Of a DNA stretch of 64,000 nucleotides, positions 43,086 to 52,461 are shown piece after piece (within the stretch, counting starts at the first letter, position 1; the number at the start of each line of letters is the position of its first letter). This DNA comes from Paenibacillus xylanilyticus (lineage in GTDB: Bacteria > Bacillota > Bacilli > Paenibacillales > Paenibacillaceae): assembly GCF_009664365.1 (NCBI RefSeq), contig NZ_CP044310.1, positions 817,001 to 881,000 on the forward strand, read 5' to 3'. A program made the position numbers and the translations under genes. The notes below the pieces were generated by a model. That model ran no database searches. It was not told the origin of the DNA and saw nothing but the letters and a program-made list of their open reading frames with translations.

Positions 43086-43880
43086 GTGAGCAACTGGAAC
43101 AAGGAAAAGCTTGGGAGATATATAAACGAAGGAAGGGGACAGGGCGAAAAATCCTGCTATATCCCGTTGACTAAAACCCATGAGTTCTCTTCAAAAGGCA
43201 GAGCATCAAGGATATTTGGAATCAAGACTCAACGTATACACCATTTTCACTCTGACAATCAGTTAAGGGCATTCCATATGTATGAATGGGTAAATGATAA
43301 CGTGGTTGATATAAGGGAATGTTTCCCCTTATTGGACGTTATGGAGGTTATTGATGATAAAGATAATCTACGATTTGATAAATTTCGTGATAAAGAGTCT
43401 GGGGAGCAGTTGGTGCTGACAACCAGTTTCCTTTTAACAAGTAGGGACTCGGATGGAAAAGAGCGATATCTCGCAAGATCAATAAAAGATTCATCTGAAT
43501 TAATAAGGAAAATTACTTTAGAAAAGCTTGAGATAGAAAATCGGTATTGGAAAGCCAAAGGGATTGACTGGAAGATAACTACAGATAAACAGCTATCGAG
43601 GCAATTAGCCAAGAATATCGAGTGGGTTAGAGAGACATTATTATCGAACGAACAACAGGATATTAATAAAGATCAGCTTTCGGATGATTTACTGAATCAT
43701 CTTCTAATCAATCCTGATTCAGCAATACGAGATAGTTTAAGGGACTTCGATAACAAGGCGGGAGTTTCTAATGGTGTTGCTCTTTACTTGTTCCGATATC
43801 TAATAGCCAAGAAAGAGATCAATATTGATATGAGAAATAAAATCGATACAGCATCAAGAATTACTGACCTAATGCTGTGA
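43086..43880 (+). CDS. tnsA: Tn7-like TnsA with substituted catalytic residues, 264 residues
   Basis: GTG 43086 after GGAGG gives the typical start SNWNKEKLGRYINEGRGQG; the family then shows KGRASRI, RIHHFHSD, DIRE and a C-terminal KLEIENRYWKAKGIDW. In Tn7, Glu63, Asp114 and Lys132 form the endonuclease site that cuts the 5' ends. Here the aligned residues are Gln59 (CAG 43260-43262), Ser114 (AGT 43425-43427) and Lys134. Two of the three are lost while the fold-defining parts remain, so the protein may only bridge TnsB and TnsC. It ends 13 bases before tnsB. Confidence 0.9.
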   Translation: MSNWNKEKLGRYINEGRGQGEKSCYIPLTKTHEFSSKGRASRIFGIKTQRIHHFHSDNQLRAFHMYEWVNDNVVDIRECFPLLDVMEVIDDKDNLRFDKFRDKESGEQLVLTTSFLLTSRDSDGKERYLARSIKDSSELIRKITLEKLEIENRYWKAKGIDWKITTDKQLSRQLAKNIEWVRETLLSNEQQDINKDQLSDDLLNHLLINPDSAIRDSLRDFDNKAGVSNGVALYLFRYLIAKKEINIDMRNKIDTASRITDLML

Positions 43881-43893
43881 CTGGGGGATACCT

Positions 43894-46026
43894 GTGAAAT
43901 TCATGACGAATATGTTGTTTAGGTATGGAGACGGCAAAGTAATAAGAGTGCTCTATATTAACCGTGTTTCTTCTATTATATATGTGATCGATATGGCGAG
44001 TAATAGATGGGCATATCCTCTTAGGTTAGATGATTTGAGGATTCTTCAAGAGCAATCAGAAATTATAATGCTGGAAGAAGACATTTATTGCAGAGTTTTC
44101 TTTGAAGAGGATTTAAGCGAAGCGGAAAAAATGAAAAGGGAACACGACTGGGAGATCGTACAATATTTACTGAATTGTCTTGAAGCTGAGGAGAATTTGT
44201 ACATCAGTAAATATAGAGAAAAAGCATTAAAGGAAGCGATGCAGATATTTCAGTTAAGTTATAACGGTGTAAAAAACTTACTTATTCGCTATTGGCATGG
44301 AGCACAGACTAAAAATAGCCTATTGCCAAGCTACCATAGATGCGGAGCTAAGCAAAGGGATAGAAAGAGTAGTAATAAAAAACGTGGGAAACCACGCAAT
44401 GATGAAAAGAGCATCGGTGTAAATGTTGACGATAATATGAAAAAGTTATTTAAGGTGGCGCTCAATCGTTATTACTACTCCGAACGGAATAATTCATTAA
44501 AAATAACGTATGAGTTGATGCTCAGGGATTCTTTTGTTAAAGAGAAAGTTGAACACAATGGTATTAACTTGCCTGTACTATTAGACAAATCCAAAATGCC
44601 AACATATCAACAGTTTTTGTACTGGTTCAAGAAAATGAATAATGCCAAAATGGAGATCTCGAAAAGAAGTGGAACCAGGGCATATCAGCAAAATTATAGA
44701 ACAATTATTGGGGACTCAACGCAAGATGCTGGCGGAGCTTGCGGCTCTTTATGGCAAATTGATAGCACATTATTCGATATATACCTCGTGTCCAGCGTCT
44801 CCAGGGACATCACAGTTGGTCGTCCGATCGTTTTCTTGGTGATAGATGTGTACTCCCGCCTCATAATGGGGGTCAATATTAGTTATGAATCATTAAATTC
44901 ATATAGTGGTGCTATGGTTGCACTTGCGAATAGTATGTCATCTAAGAAAGAGTTTGCTTCAAGGTATGGTATAAGCATAGAAGATGAGGAGTGGCCATAC
45001 TGTGTTCCACTCCGTGTAATGGCAGATCGTGGAGAACTGGTTGGCAAACAGATTGAGAATGCAATTCAAGGCTTGGGGATTACAATACAAAACAGCCCAC
45101 CTTACCATGCAGATTATAAAGGAATCATTGAGTCAGCATTTTCAGTATTGAATTCGAGAGTCAAGCCTTTTGCTGATGGGGTTGTAATCAATGGGAAAGG
45201 AAATAAAGAGAGAGGTGAATCCGATTATCGTTTAAAGGCGAATTTAACGATTGAGGATTTTTGTAAAATTGTAATAAAATGTGTGTTATTTCACAATAAA
45301 AACCACGTGCTAACTGATTACGTGTTAGATGAGTCCATGTTGGAAGAGAAAATTGAAAAGATACCCCTTCAAATTTGGAATCATGGAGTAAAGAATAGAA
45401 AGGGGCAATTGAGGCTTTTACCAGAAGAAATGATTAAGACACATCTTTTCCCGATGGATAAGGCTACTGTTACTGCCAGAGGAGTTTCTTATAAGAAGAT
45501 GTTGTATGCTTCAGGTTACACATTAAAAAATGATTGGTTTCAGAAGGCACGAATAAATGGTAGCTGGCGAGTAAACATTTGCTACGATCCACGGGATTTA
45601 ACAAATATCTACGTGAGGGATGAGGGAGAGGAGGGCTTACTTAAACTGACACTATTGGATCACCTAACGAAATATGCAAATAAGGGAATTGAAGAGATAG
45701 AGAAGATTGCAACACATGAACAAAAAATCGACGAGAAGAGCAAGGAGAGAGAATTGCAGGAAAAGGTCCAGCTTTTCACAGAAATTGAGCACATCGTTGA
45801 GAATGCCAAAAGAAAAACTGATTCCGAAAAAGATTATGGTAAGAGTAAGACACAGCGATTATCTGGTATTAAGGAAAACCAACGAAATGAGCGTTTGTTG
45901 CATCGGGCAAGTGAATCTAAAGAAACATCAATTGTTGAAACAATCACTGTTCATGAATCAAATGATGACATCGATGACTTACACTTGTTTTTCAATAATG
46001 AAGATGGTGATTACGATGAAGAATAA
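43894..46026 (+). CDS. tnsB: Tn7-like transposase TnsB, 710 residues
   Basis: The DDE integrase core is intact: Asp290 in WQIDST, Asp378 in MADRGEL and Glu413 in KGIIESAF, with the classic 35-residue spacing. N-terminal DNA-binding domains precede it, and a charged C-terminal tail of about 120 residues is the expected TnsC-contact region. TnsB joins the 3' transposon ends to the target and would bind the motif arrays at 262-336 and 709-869. GTG 43894 follows GGGGGAT. It overlaps tnsC by 11 bases. Confidence 0.93.
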   Translation: MKFMTNMLFRYGDGKVIRVLYINRVSSIIYVIDMASNRWAYPLRLDDLRILQEQSEIIMLEEDIYCRVFFEEDLSEAEKMKREHDWEIVQYLLNCLEAEENLYISKYREKALKEAMQIFQLSYNGVKNLLIRYWHGAQTKNSLLPSYHRCGAKQRDRKSSNKKRGKPRNDEKSIGVNVDDNMKKLFKVALNRYYYSERNNSLKITYELMLRDSFVKEKVEHNGINLPVLLDKSKMPTYQQFLYWFKKMNNAKMEISKRSGTRAYQQNYRTIIGDSTQDAGGACGSLWQIDSTLFDIYLVSSVSRDITVGRPIVFLVIDVYSRLIMGVNISYESLNSYSGAMVALANSMSSKKEFASRYGISIEDEEWPYCVPLRVMADRGELVGKQIENAIQGLGITIQNSPPYHADYKGIIESAFSVLNSRVKPFADGVVINGKGNKERGESDYRLKANLTIEDFCKIVIKCVLFHNKNHVLTDYVLDESMLEEKIEKIPLQIWNHGVKNRKGQLRLLPEEMIKTHLFPMDKATVTARGVSYKKMLYASGYTLKNDWFQKARINGSWRVNICYDPRDLTNIYVRDEGEEGLLKLTLLDHLTKYANKGIEEIEKIATHEQKIDEKSKERELQEKVQLFTEIEHIVENAKRKTDSEKDYGKSKTQRLSGIKENQRNERLLHRASESKETSIVETITVHESNDDIDDLHLFFNNEDGDYDEE

Positions 46027-47503
46027 AATTTACCTACCGAATGGGACGGAAGCTCAGGAAGCTTGTTACAGTGAATTTCCAATTGAAGAATACAATACAA
46101 ACCCTTTTATTCAGGCGTTACCACCTATAGCTGATAAGAAGACCATTATTAAGAAGTTAATGACGATTCCAACATTTAAAGAAGTGGAACGTGAGTTGGA
46201 TAGCTCTTATAGAATGCATATTGTTAAACGATTGTATAAGCTTTTTCAGCCCTTGCCGCAACATGTCCGAATTTGGAATATGGTATTTTCGCTTGTATTC
46301 CAGGGATACTTGGCGAGGAATCCATTTGATAAGGAGTACATTAGATATGTGAATGCAACAGGTAAGCAAATAATCAATAGAACGTATGATTTAAGCAATA
46401 AAACGGATTTTAGAACAACAGCCAATTGTGGGCTTTTGATTGGTTATTCAGGCATGGGGAAAACAACAACTATGAATAAAATCCTCAATAATATTCCTTC
46501 GGTTATTGTTCATGATACGTATCGGGGTCAGCATTATAACCAAACGCAATTGGTGCACATTACTTTACAGACCCCGCATAATTCGAGTTTAAAAGCATTA
46601 TCACTTCAGTTTTTTATGAAAGTAGATGAGATACTCGGAACAAACAATTTTAAGAAATATGTCTCACGAAATTTAAGTGTAGATGCTATGCTCCCGCTAA
46701 TGGGGATTGTATCGCAAAATATAGGGCTGGGTTTAATGGTAATTGACGAGGTGCAACATTTACAAAACCGTGGTGTTCTACAAATGATGAATTATTTTGT
46801 TACGATGATGAATTCGTTCGGAGTCCCTGTAATCTTCATTGGTACGCCAGCTTCATATCCCATTTTTCAAAACGAGCTGAGGATAGCAAGAAGAGTAACG
46901 GGAAGTGGTGAAATCATCTGGAACAACATGGGGAATGACAATGAATTTCGTCTGTTTTTGGAGTCAGTTTGGAAATATCAATGGAATCGAAAATTTACGC
47001 CTTTGAGCGAAGAGCTGATCCAGATCTTTTATGAAGAGACGCAGGGGATATCAGACCTCATCATCAAGTTGTTTGTAAATGTTCAGCAAATGGCAATTTA
47101 TAGTGGGAAAGAAGAAATTACGATAGAAATTGTGAAAAGGACGGTCAAAGAAAGCTTTAAAATGATGAAGCCTATGTTGGATGCATTAAGATCAGGGAAT
47201 CCCTACAAGATCGCTAAATATGAGGATTTGAGAAGATTAGAAGAGACACATAATAAGAAAACCGAGAGGGTAGAACAGCCAGTAAAAATAATAAAAAAGG
47301 AGATAATTAAGGGAAATCAGATGGTAAATCTATTGACCGTCTCAAATAATCCAAAGCAAAAAATACAGCGGGATTATACGGATGATGATATTAGGCAAGT
47401 TTACATTAAAGCAAATAAATTAGGTGTTTCGCCGTATCAACTTCTCTTAGAGAAAGGATATATCGATGAGATGAGCTTTGGGCAAGGGGATGATTTCTTA
47501 TGA
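46016..47503 (+). CDS. tnsC: Tn7-like AAA+ regulator TnsC, 495 residues
   Basis: Walker A GYSGMGKTT lies at residues 143-151 and Walker B VIDEVQH with Asp244; FIGTPAS fits sensor I. TnsC links target-bound TniQ/TnsD to the TnsAB transposase. ATG 46016 lies inside the end of tnsB, and the stop overlaps the tniQ start by four bases, so the set is translationally coupled. The protein has no internal defect. Confidence 0.93.
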   Translation: MKNKIYLPNGTEAQEACYSEFPIEEYNTNPFIQALPPIADKKTIIKKLMTIPTFKEVERELDSSYRMHIVKRLYKLFQPLPQHVRIWNMVFSLVFQGYLARNPFDKEYIRYVNATGKQIINRTYDLSNKTDFRTTANCGLLIGYSGMGKTTTMNKILNNIPSVIVHDTYRGQHYNQTQLVHITLQTPHNSSLKALSLQFFMKVDEILGTNNFKKYVSRNLSVDAMLPLMGIVSQNIGLGLMVIDEVQHLQNRGVLQMMNYFVTMMNSFGVPVIFIGTPASYPIFQNELRIARRVTGSGEIIWNNMGNDNEFRLFLESVWKYQWNRKFTPLSEELIQIFYEETQGISDLIIKLFVNVQQMAIYSGKEEITIEIVKRTVKESFKMMKPMLDALRSGNPYKIAKYEDLRRLEETHNKKTERVEQPVKIIKKEIIKGNQMVNLLTVSNNPKQKIQRDYTDDDIRQVYIKANKLGVSPYQLLLEKGYIDEMSFGQGDDFL

Positions 47504-49017
47504 TGAATTTTCTACCCCGCTTACATCAAGATGAACTGCTCTATAGCGTAATAGCCCGATACAAAAGAATGTGTGGAATGGTAAGCAAAATTGCATTAGT
47601 CAGAGACTTGTATGACGAAAAAACTGTATTTAAATCAACGTTATTTCCACAACATTTGAATAAGCTGATAGCTAATTTTCCCTATAATTCAAAAATTGGG
47701 GTGAACGAGCTTATCAATAATCATACTCCGTTTAATTTCTACACTGCCTTTTTATCCAGTCAGCTTACGGAAACAATATCAGATGGAATGATAAATGGTA
47801 AAGGAACAGGCATCGAAGCTTTAGTTGGTATCGCAGGTAGTAGAGTGAAATTAAACGATCATCTGAAAGTGTGTCCCGCCTGTCTTGTAGAGGATGTGGA
47901 AAGCTTAGGTGAAGGTTTTTGGAAGAGATCCCATCAAATTGTCGGAGCATTGTTTTGCTTAAAACATGAAGTTCCTTTAGTAAATAGTAAAGTTGGAAGC
48001 TCTGATAACATTGTTGATTTTATTTGTGCGGATGAGGATGTCTACGACACTGAAAATAGTTTACCCGTTATTTACTCAGCAGAGATTAAGAAGCTTAATT
48101 TAAGCTACCTTCGAAACGTTTCATATTTACTGAATGTTAATCAGAAGAGAAAGAACCTCTCTTTCATTATTGATTATTATATCGATCGTTTGAGGGAGAA
48201 AGGTTTTGCTTCAAAAAGCGGCAACTTATACATTACTGAATTGGTTGAAGTTTTTGGTAGTTTTTATCCTACTGAATACTTAGAGCTTATGCAAAGCACG
48301 ATAGATATTAAAAGCGAGACGAATTGGTTGAGGCTTTTTGTCAGAAATAACAATAAGAACAGAAGTCCGTTGAGACATCTCTTATTGTTACAGTTTTTAG
48401 GTTTAGATGTCTCGGAGCTATTTGATTGGAATTCAACAATTGGAAAGATCACGATTAAGTCTAATCGGAAGCCGAAGTATGAGTTGAGCGAACGAAAAAG
48501 CGAATGGTTAAAGCTGATTAATGAAAATCAGGGTGCTACGAGGGCTGAGCTGAAAGAGAAGGGAAAAGGGCTTCATACTTGGATTTTTGCTCACGATAGA
48601 GTGTGGTATGAAGATGTAACACCCAGGATTAAAGCAAGAAAAAATAAGAGAGCGGCAATTGATTGGAATCAAAGAGACGAAGAGTGTTTAAAGCTTGCAA
48701 AGAAGGCTGTCAAAGGAATTTTGAGCTTTGATGGAAAACCAATTAGGATTATTCCAGCTAACATCAGGAGAGCGGCGGGAGTTAAGAAGTGGTTTCTCCA
48801 TAAAAAACTTAATAAGACATGGCAGTATATAGAGGAAGTAAGTGAGGATATAAACAGCTATCGTATCAGAAAAATTAATTGGGCTATATCTGAATTAATG
48901 AGGAAGCATGGAAAGGCAACTGCATACCAAGTTCAGTTGTATGCTGGATTCGGAGGGAAGAATGACGAAGTAAGAAAGATCATTAATGAAGTTCTTGAGA
49001 GTAATAGAGATATATAA
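47500..49017 (+). CDS. tniQ: TniQ/TnsD target-selector, 505 residues
   Basis: The TniQ start (LPRLHQDELLYSVIARY) is followed by a zinc site with Cys125, Cys128, Cys153 and His156 (CPAC and CLKH). The length of 505 is that of a TnsD-type protein with a C-terminal DNA-binding half, not of a short TniQ. It probably recognises the chromosomal target; the position of the island implies the rlmD 3' end. It is the last gene of the tns operon, before a strong bidirectional terminator. Confidence 0.9.
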   Translation: MMNFLPRLHQDELLYSVIARYKRMCGMVSKIALVRDLYDEKTVFKSTLFPQHLNKLIANFPYNSKIGVNELINNHTPFNFYTAFLSSQLTETISDGMINGKGTGIEALVGIAGSRVKLNDHLKVCPACLVEDVESLGEGFWKRSHQIVGALFCLKHEVPLVNSKVGSSDNIVDFICADEDVYDTENSLPVIYSAEIKKLNLSYLRNVSYLLNVNQKRKNLSFIIDYYIDRLREKGFASKSGNLYITELVEVFGSFYPTEYLELMQSTIDIKSETNWLRLFVRNNNKNRSPLRHLLLLQFLGLDVSELFDWNSTIGKITIKSNRKPKYELSERKSEWLKLINENQGATRAELKEKGKGLHTWIFAHDRVWYEDVTPRIKARKNKRAAIDWNQRDEECLKLAKKAVKGILSFDGKPIRIIPANIRRAAGVKKWFLHKKLNKTWQYIEEVSEDINSYRIRKINWAISELMRKHGKATAYQVQLYAGFGGKNDEVRKIINEVLESNRDI

Positions 49018-49075
49018 TGCAGTCAGCGATTGCTTAACTTAAATACTTAGCACCGTTACTTCATTATCGACTTTT

Positions 49076-49117
49076 GATTATAATAAACCCACCATCACTG
49101 GTGAGTTTATTATAATC
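49076..49117. terminator. Bidirectional terminator after tniQ
   Basis: GATTATAATAAAC...CACC and its mirror GGTG...GTTTATTATAATC form a nearly perfect 42-base inverted repeat that works for tniQ and for the minus-strand gene that ends at 49154. Confidence 0.8.
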
Positions 49118-49153
49118 AGTATCGTTAACAACATTGATTAAAATTGTTTCTCA

Positions 49154-49525
49154 TTAGTGCACGAGTAGTTTTAATCTGGTCCAATAACATTGATCTTCGA
49201 AAAACTCAATTAGCATTTTTCGCTGTTCTTTGTCGTTTATTTTATTTTCCACTTCTGCAGGTATATCAGGGTGAAGTGAATAAATACTTTCTATGTAATA
49301 ACCTTCATCGTCGCTTTTTATTAACTTCATTCTAAAATTGTATGTTTCATCATCTGTGCACTTTAGTCCAAATTTAAATTCAAACATGCGATCTTGCTCA
49401 ATTTGCGTTGGTTCATTTAATGTACCGATCTTTACTACATTAGATCTGTTTTTTAATAACTTTTTTAAATTTTCAATTTTTAAATCATTTAAAAGAACTT
49501 CATAAATACCGTCATCTTCATACAT
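49154..49525 (-). CDS. Hypothetical protein, 123 residues
   Basis: ATG 49525 has GGAGG 12 bases before it; a GTG at 49543 is in frame. It is a small alpha/beta protein with an acidic start, and no family is recognised. It is the last gene before the second 608-bp copy, so it could be a passenger of the element end. Confidence 0.5.
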   Translation of the reverse strand: MYEDDGIYEVLLNDLKIENLKKLLKNRSNVVKIGTLNEPTQIEQDRMFEFKFGLKCTDDETYNFRMKLIKSDDEGYYIESIYSLHPDIPAEVENKINDKEQRKMLIEFFEDQCYWTRLKLLVH

Positions 49526-49689
49526 GTAAAGTCCTCCACTCAAAACTCGGAATTTTTCTCTTAATAATCTTAACCAATATTGAGAAAAATTTAAAGTATT
49601 TTTATGAATTCCGTTTATCTATCCCTCCTGTACCCTTTCCAATTACTATAGAGATAACAGAGCCAAAACATAAAACCAATCCCCTACTA

Positions 49690-50297
49690 TGTAACTCCAT
49701 AATATACCCGTGCTATTCGTAATAAACTCGTGCTAAAAATCGAATAAAGACGTGATAAATCGTTGGGGGATAGAGGTGTGGGCATCCATTTATGTCTCCA
49801 ACCGTCCTATAATTGTAACGACGAAGCCGAGCGGAAATCAGGATCTTCCCCTGATCATCGCTTGGCTTTTCTTTTCCCCAGGCTCGCTTTCTACGAAGCC
49901 TCAGATGCCATCTAATCCTTTCTTCAGGCTCTTCTTCCTGCATATAAAATAACTGCAATGCCGCATCAGACCTGCATTTCTCAGGCTTCTCCTCGCTCTT
50001 TTTCTCCCGCTTTAAATGCTTCCCAGATCTCTCTCCGCATCTATAATCAGCTCATTACCTGGCTTTGTTTCCTGCTTGCAGTAGTCCTTGAACTGTCCCT
50101 AATCCCTATCTTTTTCCCTTGCCTTTCCCTTGCACTGTTGTCACGACATTATTCAGATTATAATAAAGTTGTGATACAAAAAGTTGAGTCAAAAGTGGAG
50201 AAAAATACGGTTTTTTAGCATGACTTTATTTATGAGGGCAACGGTGGAATGCGGGTTTGAGGGCTGTTTTTTAGCAGGAGTTTATTCATACTGAACA
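49690..50297 (+). mobile_element. 608-bp miniature Tn7-like element, right copy
   Basis: It is identical in reading to 262-869, with TGT and ACA tips and the same six motif copies. The inner flank CCCCTACTA is an inverted match to TAGTAGGG at 870. The outer flank is the native terminator of rlmD. Two direct copies around the cargo allow loss of the island by recombination. Confidence 0.78.
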
Positions 50298-50310
50298 GCT
50301 AAACATAAAC

Positions 50311-50353
50311 AGAAGGGGTTCGAGAATTCATATATGATTCTCGAACCCCTTCT
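50311..50353. terminator. Native bidirectional terminator of rlmD and the LRR gene
   Basis: AGAAGGGGTTCGAGAAT and its exact complement form a 17-bp stem with T-rich DNA on both sides. It marks the original downstream flank of rlmD. Confidence 0.85.
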
Positions 50354-50410
50354 TGTCTTTGTTTTAATACCATCCATTAATTTGTGAGTAATTCTGGAGT
50401 GAGGCGGTAA

Positions 50411-52276
50411 TTAATATACTCGCACACCCGTACCAAGCACCGATTTGTTTTGTACAGAATTACCGGATAGATATACCTTTTGCAGTTTAGGCAGCTGGCT
50501 TAGGGTCTCGATATTGGAAATGGCATTGTTCTCGAGATGAAGCTCTTCTATGGCCTGCCAGTTACTCATAAATTCGAGAGAAGCCAAATTGCTGTCTTGC
50601 AGAGTGAAGGAACGCAGAGCGGACAGTTTGGCAAAGTAAGGCATCATTTGGTCAACTTCATTAACAGAGGTGTTATTTATGCTGAAATACGGTTGCTCTA
50701 AGGTCAAATGTTCAAGCACGCTGTTCTCCGCAGCCGCCTGTTGTTCAAAGTTCAACCGGCACTCGGAGCACATCAGAGATTTGACCTGCTTCAAACGAAA
50801 TAAAGCATCGCTCTCCTGATATAGTGACGAGTCATAAATGCTTAGGGCCTCCAGGCTGGACAAGCCGTCCAGGGCGCCTAGACGGGTTACTTCACTGACC
50901 TCCGAGAGGGAGAGCTGCTTCAGTTTCGGAAATTTCCCCAGCGCCGCCAAATTCAACTCTCCACTTCCGCCACGGAGCGTCAGGCTGGTTGCGGAGGGCG
51001 CTTTCAGCCCGGGGAGAAAGGAGCTCGGAATTTCTACTCGCTCTACTTTAGGCAGTGTCAGCGCTTCTGCATTCTCGTAGTAGCCGGACAACGTTAATTC
51101 CCGCAAAGAGGATAGGCTATTGATGGGCTTTACTGAACTAAGTTGACTTAGAGAAGCCAGGCGTAGTTTCGTGATGGAGGCCTTGCCAGCCAGGGGCTCC
51201 AGACTGGAGAAATTTACATTTTCAATATCCAGTGATTGTAAAGCAGGCATATTTTGCACAAAGTCGATGGACTTTACATTCGTTAAAAAGGACAACTGAA
51301 GCTCCTGAAGCTGAGTTAAGGCGTATAGCGGCTGCAGGTCTGTGGCTTCACTGTAATTGATGGACAGGGAAGTCAGCCCGGTCATAGACGACAACCATCC
51401 CAGTTCATTGGTATAGGTGAGCGACAGGGACTTGAGCGGCAGTTTGTTCAATAAAGAAAAATCCGTTACCGATTCATCCACATAGGTAATGGATAACGAG
51501 TTCAGATTAGGGAATTCCAACAGCAGGGCCAATTCCTGATTGCTTCGTAACTGGGTAGAGAGGTGCGTAACTTTAGACTTGTCACCAAAGAAGTCAGAAA
51601 ACGTGCTGAAAGATTCGTTAAAAGCGCCTCCGTAGCTTTTTAATCCGGACATATGAGCAAACGTGGTTTGGTTCGACTGGGAGATTTCATAGGTATTCGT
51701 CAGGTCCAACGCCGTCAGTCCCTTAAAAGCTTCAAAATCTCGCTGATCAATCTGCTGGCTATTCAGTTTTTTGTCCTGAGTAACATACGTAATCTTCTCG
51801 GCCTGTTCATCGCTGAAGGGATCGGAGAGGCTATATGTAAACTTCCACTGATCATTCTCCGAATGCTCTACGGTTAAATAGCGAAGGCGAGCCAATTCCT
51901 CCTCTGTCGGCAGGGCAGACCCTTTATCGAAGATATCCCGCAAAAAGGAGAGCAGAACCTCGCTTTCAGGCATCTTTCGCACAGGCAGATTGGCTTCTGC
52001 TTGGGGATGAGTGGAGCTGACGCTGTAATAAAAATAAGTACCGATGGCCCCGGTTAGGAGCAGCATCAATATCAGCAGCAGCCTTACAGAGACGTTCAGC
52101 TTCGGTGCTGTTTTTGGGGGCGTTCCATGGTAGTGATTAATGGTCTGGTCCACGTAATAGACATGATTTTGCTTCAATAAAAGCTCTGTTTCACAATAGG
52201 GACACTTTAATATCTCACCCTCTTTGTATTCAATTCTTCCGTTGCAATTGGGACAGTTTAACGGGATAAAAGCCAC
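50411..52276 (-). CDS. Membrane-anchored leucine-rich-repeat protein with zinc ribbon, 621 residues
   Basis: GTG 52276 lies six bases after AAGGAGGGG and is preferred over the ATG at 52306. The N-terminus has CPNC and CPYC (zinc ribbon), followed near residue 65 by a single membrane helix (VRLLLILMLLLTGAIGTYF). The rest is made of about 15 leucine-rich repeats of the LxxLxLxxxx type, likely outside the cell. It could be a receptor or adhesion protein. The gene belongs to the core genome. Confidence 0.75.
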   Translation of the reverse strand: MAFIPLNCPNCNGRIEYKEGEILKCPYCETELLLKQNHVYYVDQTINHYHGTPPKTAPKLNVSVRLLLILMLLLTGAIGTYFYYSVSSTHPQAEANLPVRKMPESEVLLSFLRDIFDKGSALPTEEELARLRYLTVEHSENDQWKFTYSLSDPFSDEQAEKITYVTQDKKLNSQQIDQRDFEAFKGLTALDLTNTYEISQSNQTTFAHMSGLKSYGGAFNESFSTFSDFFGDKSKVTHLSTQLRSNQELALLLEFPNLNSLSITYVDESVTDFSLLNKLPLKSLSLTYTNELGWLSSMTGLTSLSINYSEATDLQPLYALTQLQELQLSFLTNVKSIDFVQNMPALQSLDIENVNFSSLEPLAGKASITKLRLASLSQLSSVKPINSLSSLRELTLSGYYENAEALTLPKVERVEIPSSFLPGLKAPSATSLTLRGGSGELNLAALGKFPKLKQLSLSEVSEVTRLGALDGLSSLEALSIYDSSLYQESDALFRLKQVKSLMCSECRLNFEQQAAAENSVLEHLTLEQPYFSINNTSVNEVDQMMPYFAKLSALRSFTLQDSNLASLEFMSNWQAIEELHLENNAISNIETLSQLPKLQKVYLSGNSVQNKSVLGTGVRVY

Positions 52277-52461
52277 GAATGTCCCCTCCTTCATTATGAT
52301 GGTCATGAGATCATGCTGAACGGTCAGCTAATTGCATTATACCTTGTGAATTTACGTTTGATGAGAGAAAGAAGTTTCGCATAGCGAAGGAGCAGGGAAA
52401 CCCTGCTCCTCTTTGATCTTTTTAAAAGGGCGGCTTGTTGTGGGCATGATTACATAAGTCA

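Larger units (their letters stand above)
262..50297. mobile_element. Tn7-like genomic island bracketed by two mini-element copies
   Basis: The outer termini are TGT at 262 and ACA at 50297. At both, an AATA(A)A-C-C-TGCTA motif begins 12 nt from the tip, as expected for TnsB-binding ends of a Tn7-family element. Core genes lie on both sides (rlmD on the left; the shared terminator, LRR and GNAT genes on the right). Everything inside is AT-rich accessory DNA with its own tnsA-tnsB-tnsC-tniQ module at 43-49 kb. No matching 5-bp target duplication is seen (AGTGG on the left, GCTAA on the right). The two 608-bp copies, each with both ends, make a simple single-transposon reading incomplete. A cointegrate or a recombination between two mini-elements would also fit. 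Confidence 0.8.

Noticed and set aside
42338-49017. CRISPR-associated transposon (CAST)
   Set aside because: No Cas12k, Cascade genes or CRISPR array are present, and the TniQ protein has TnsD length. It is a classical protein-guided Tn7-like set.
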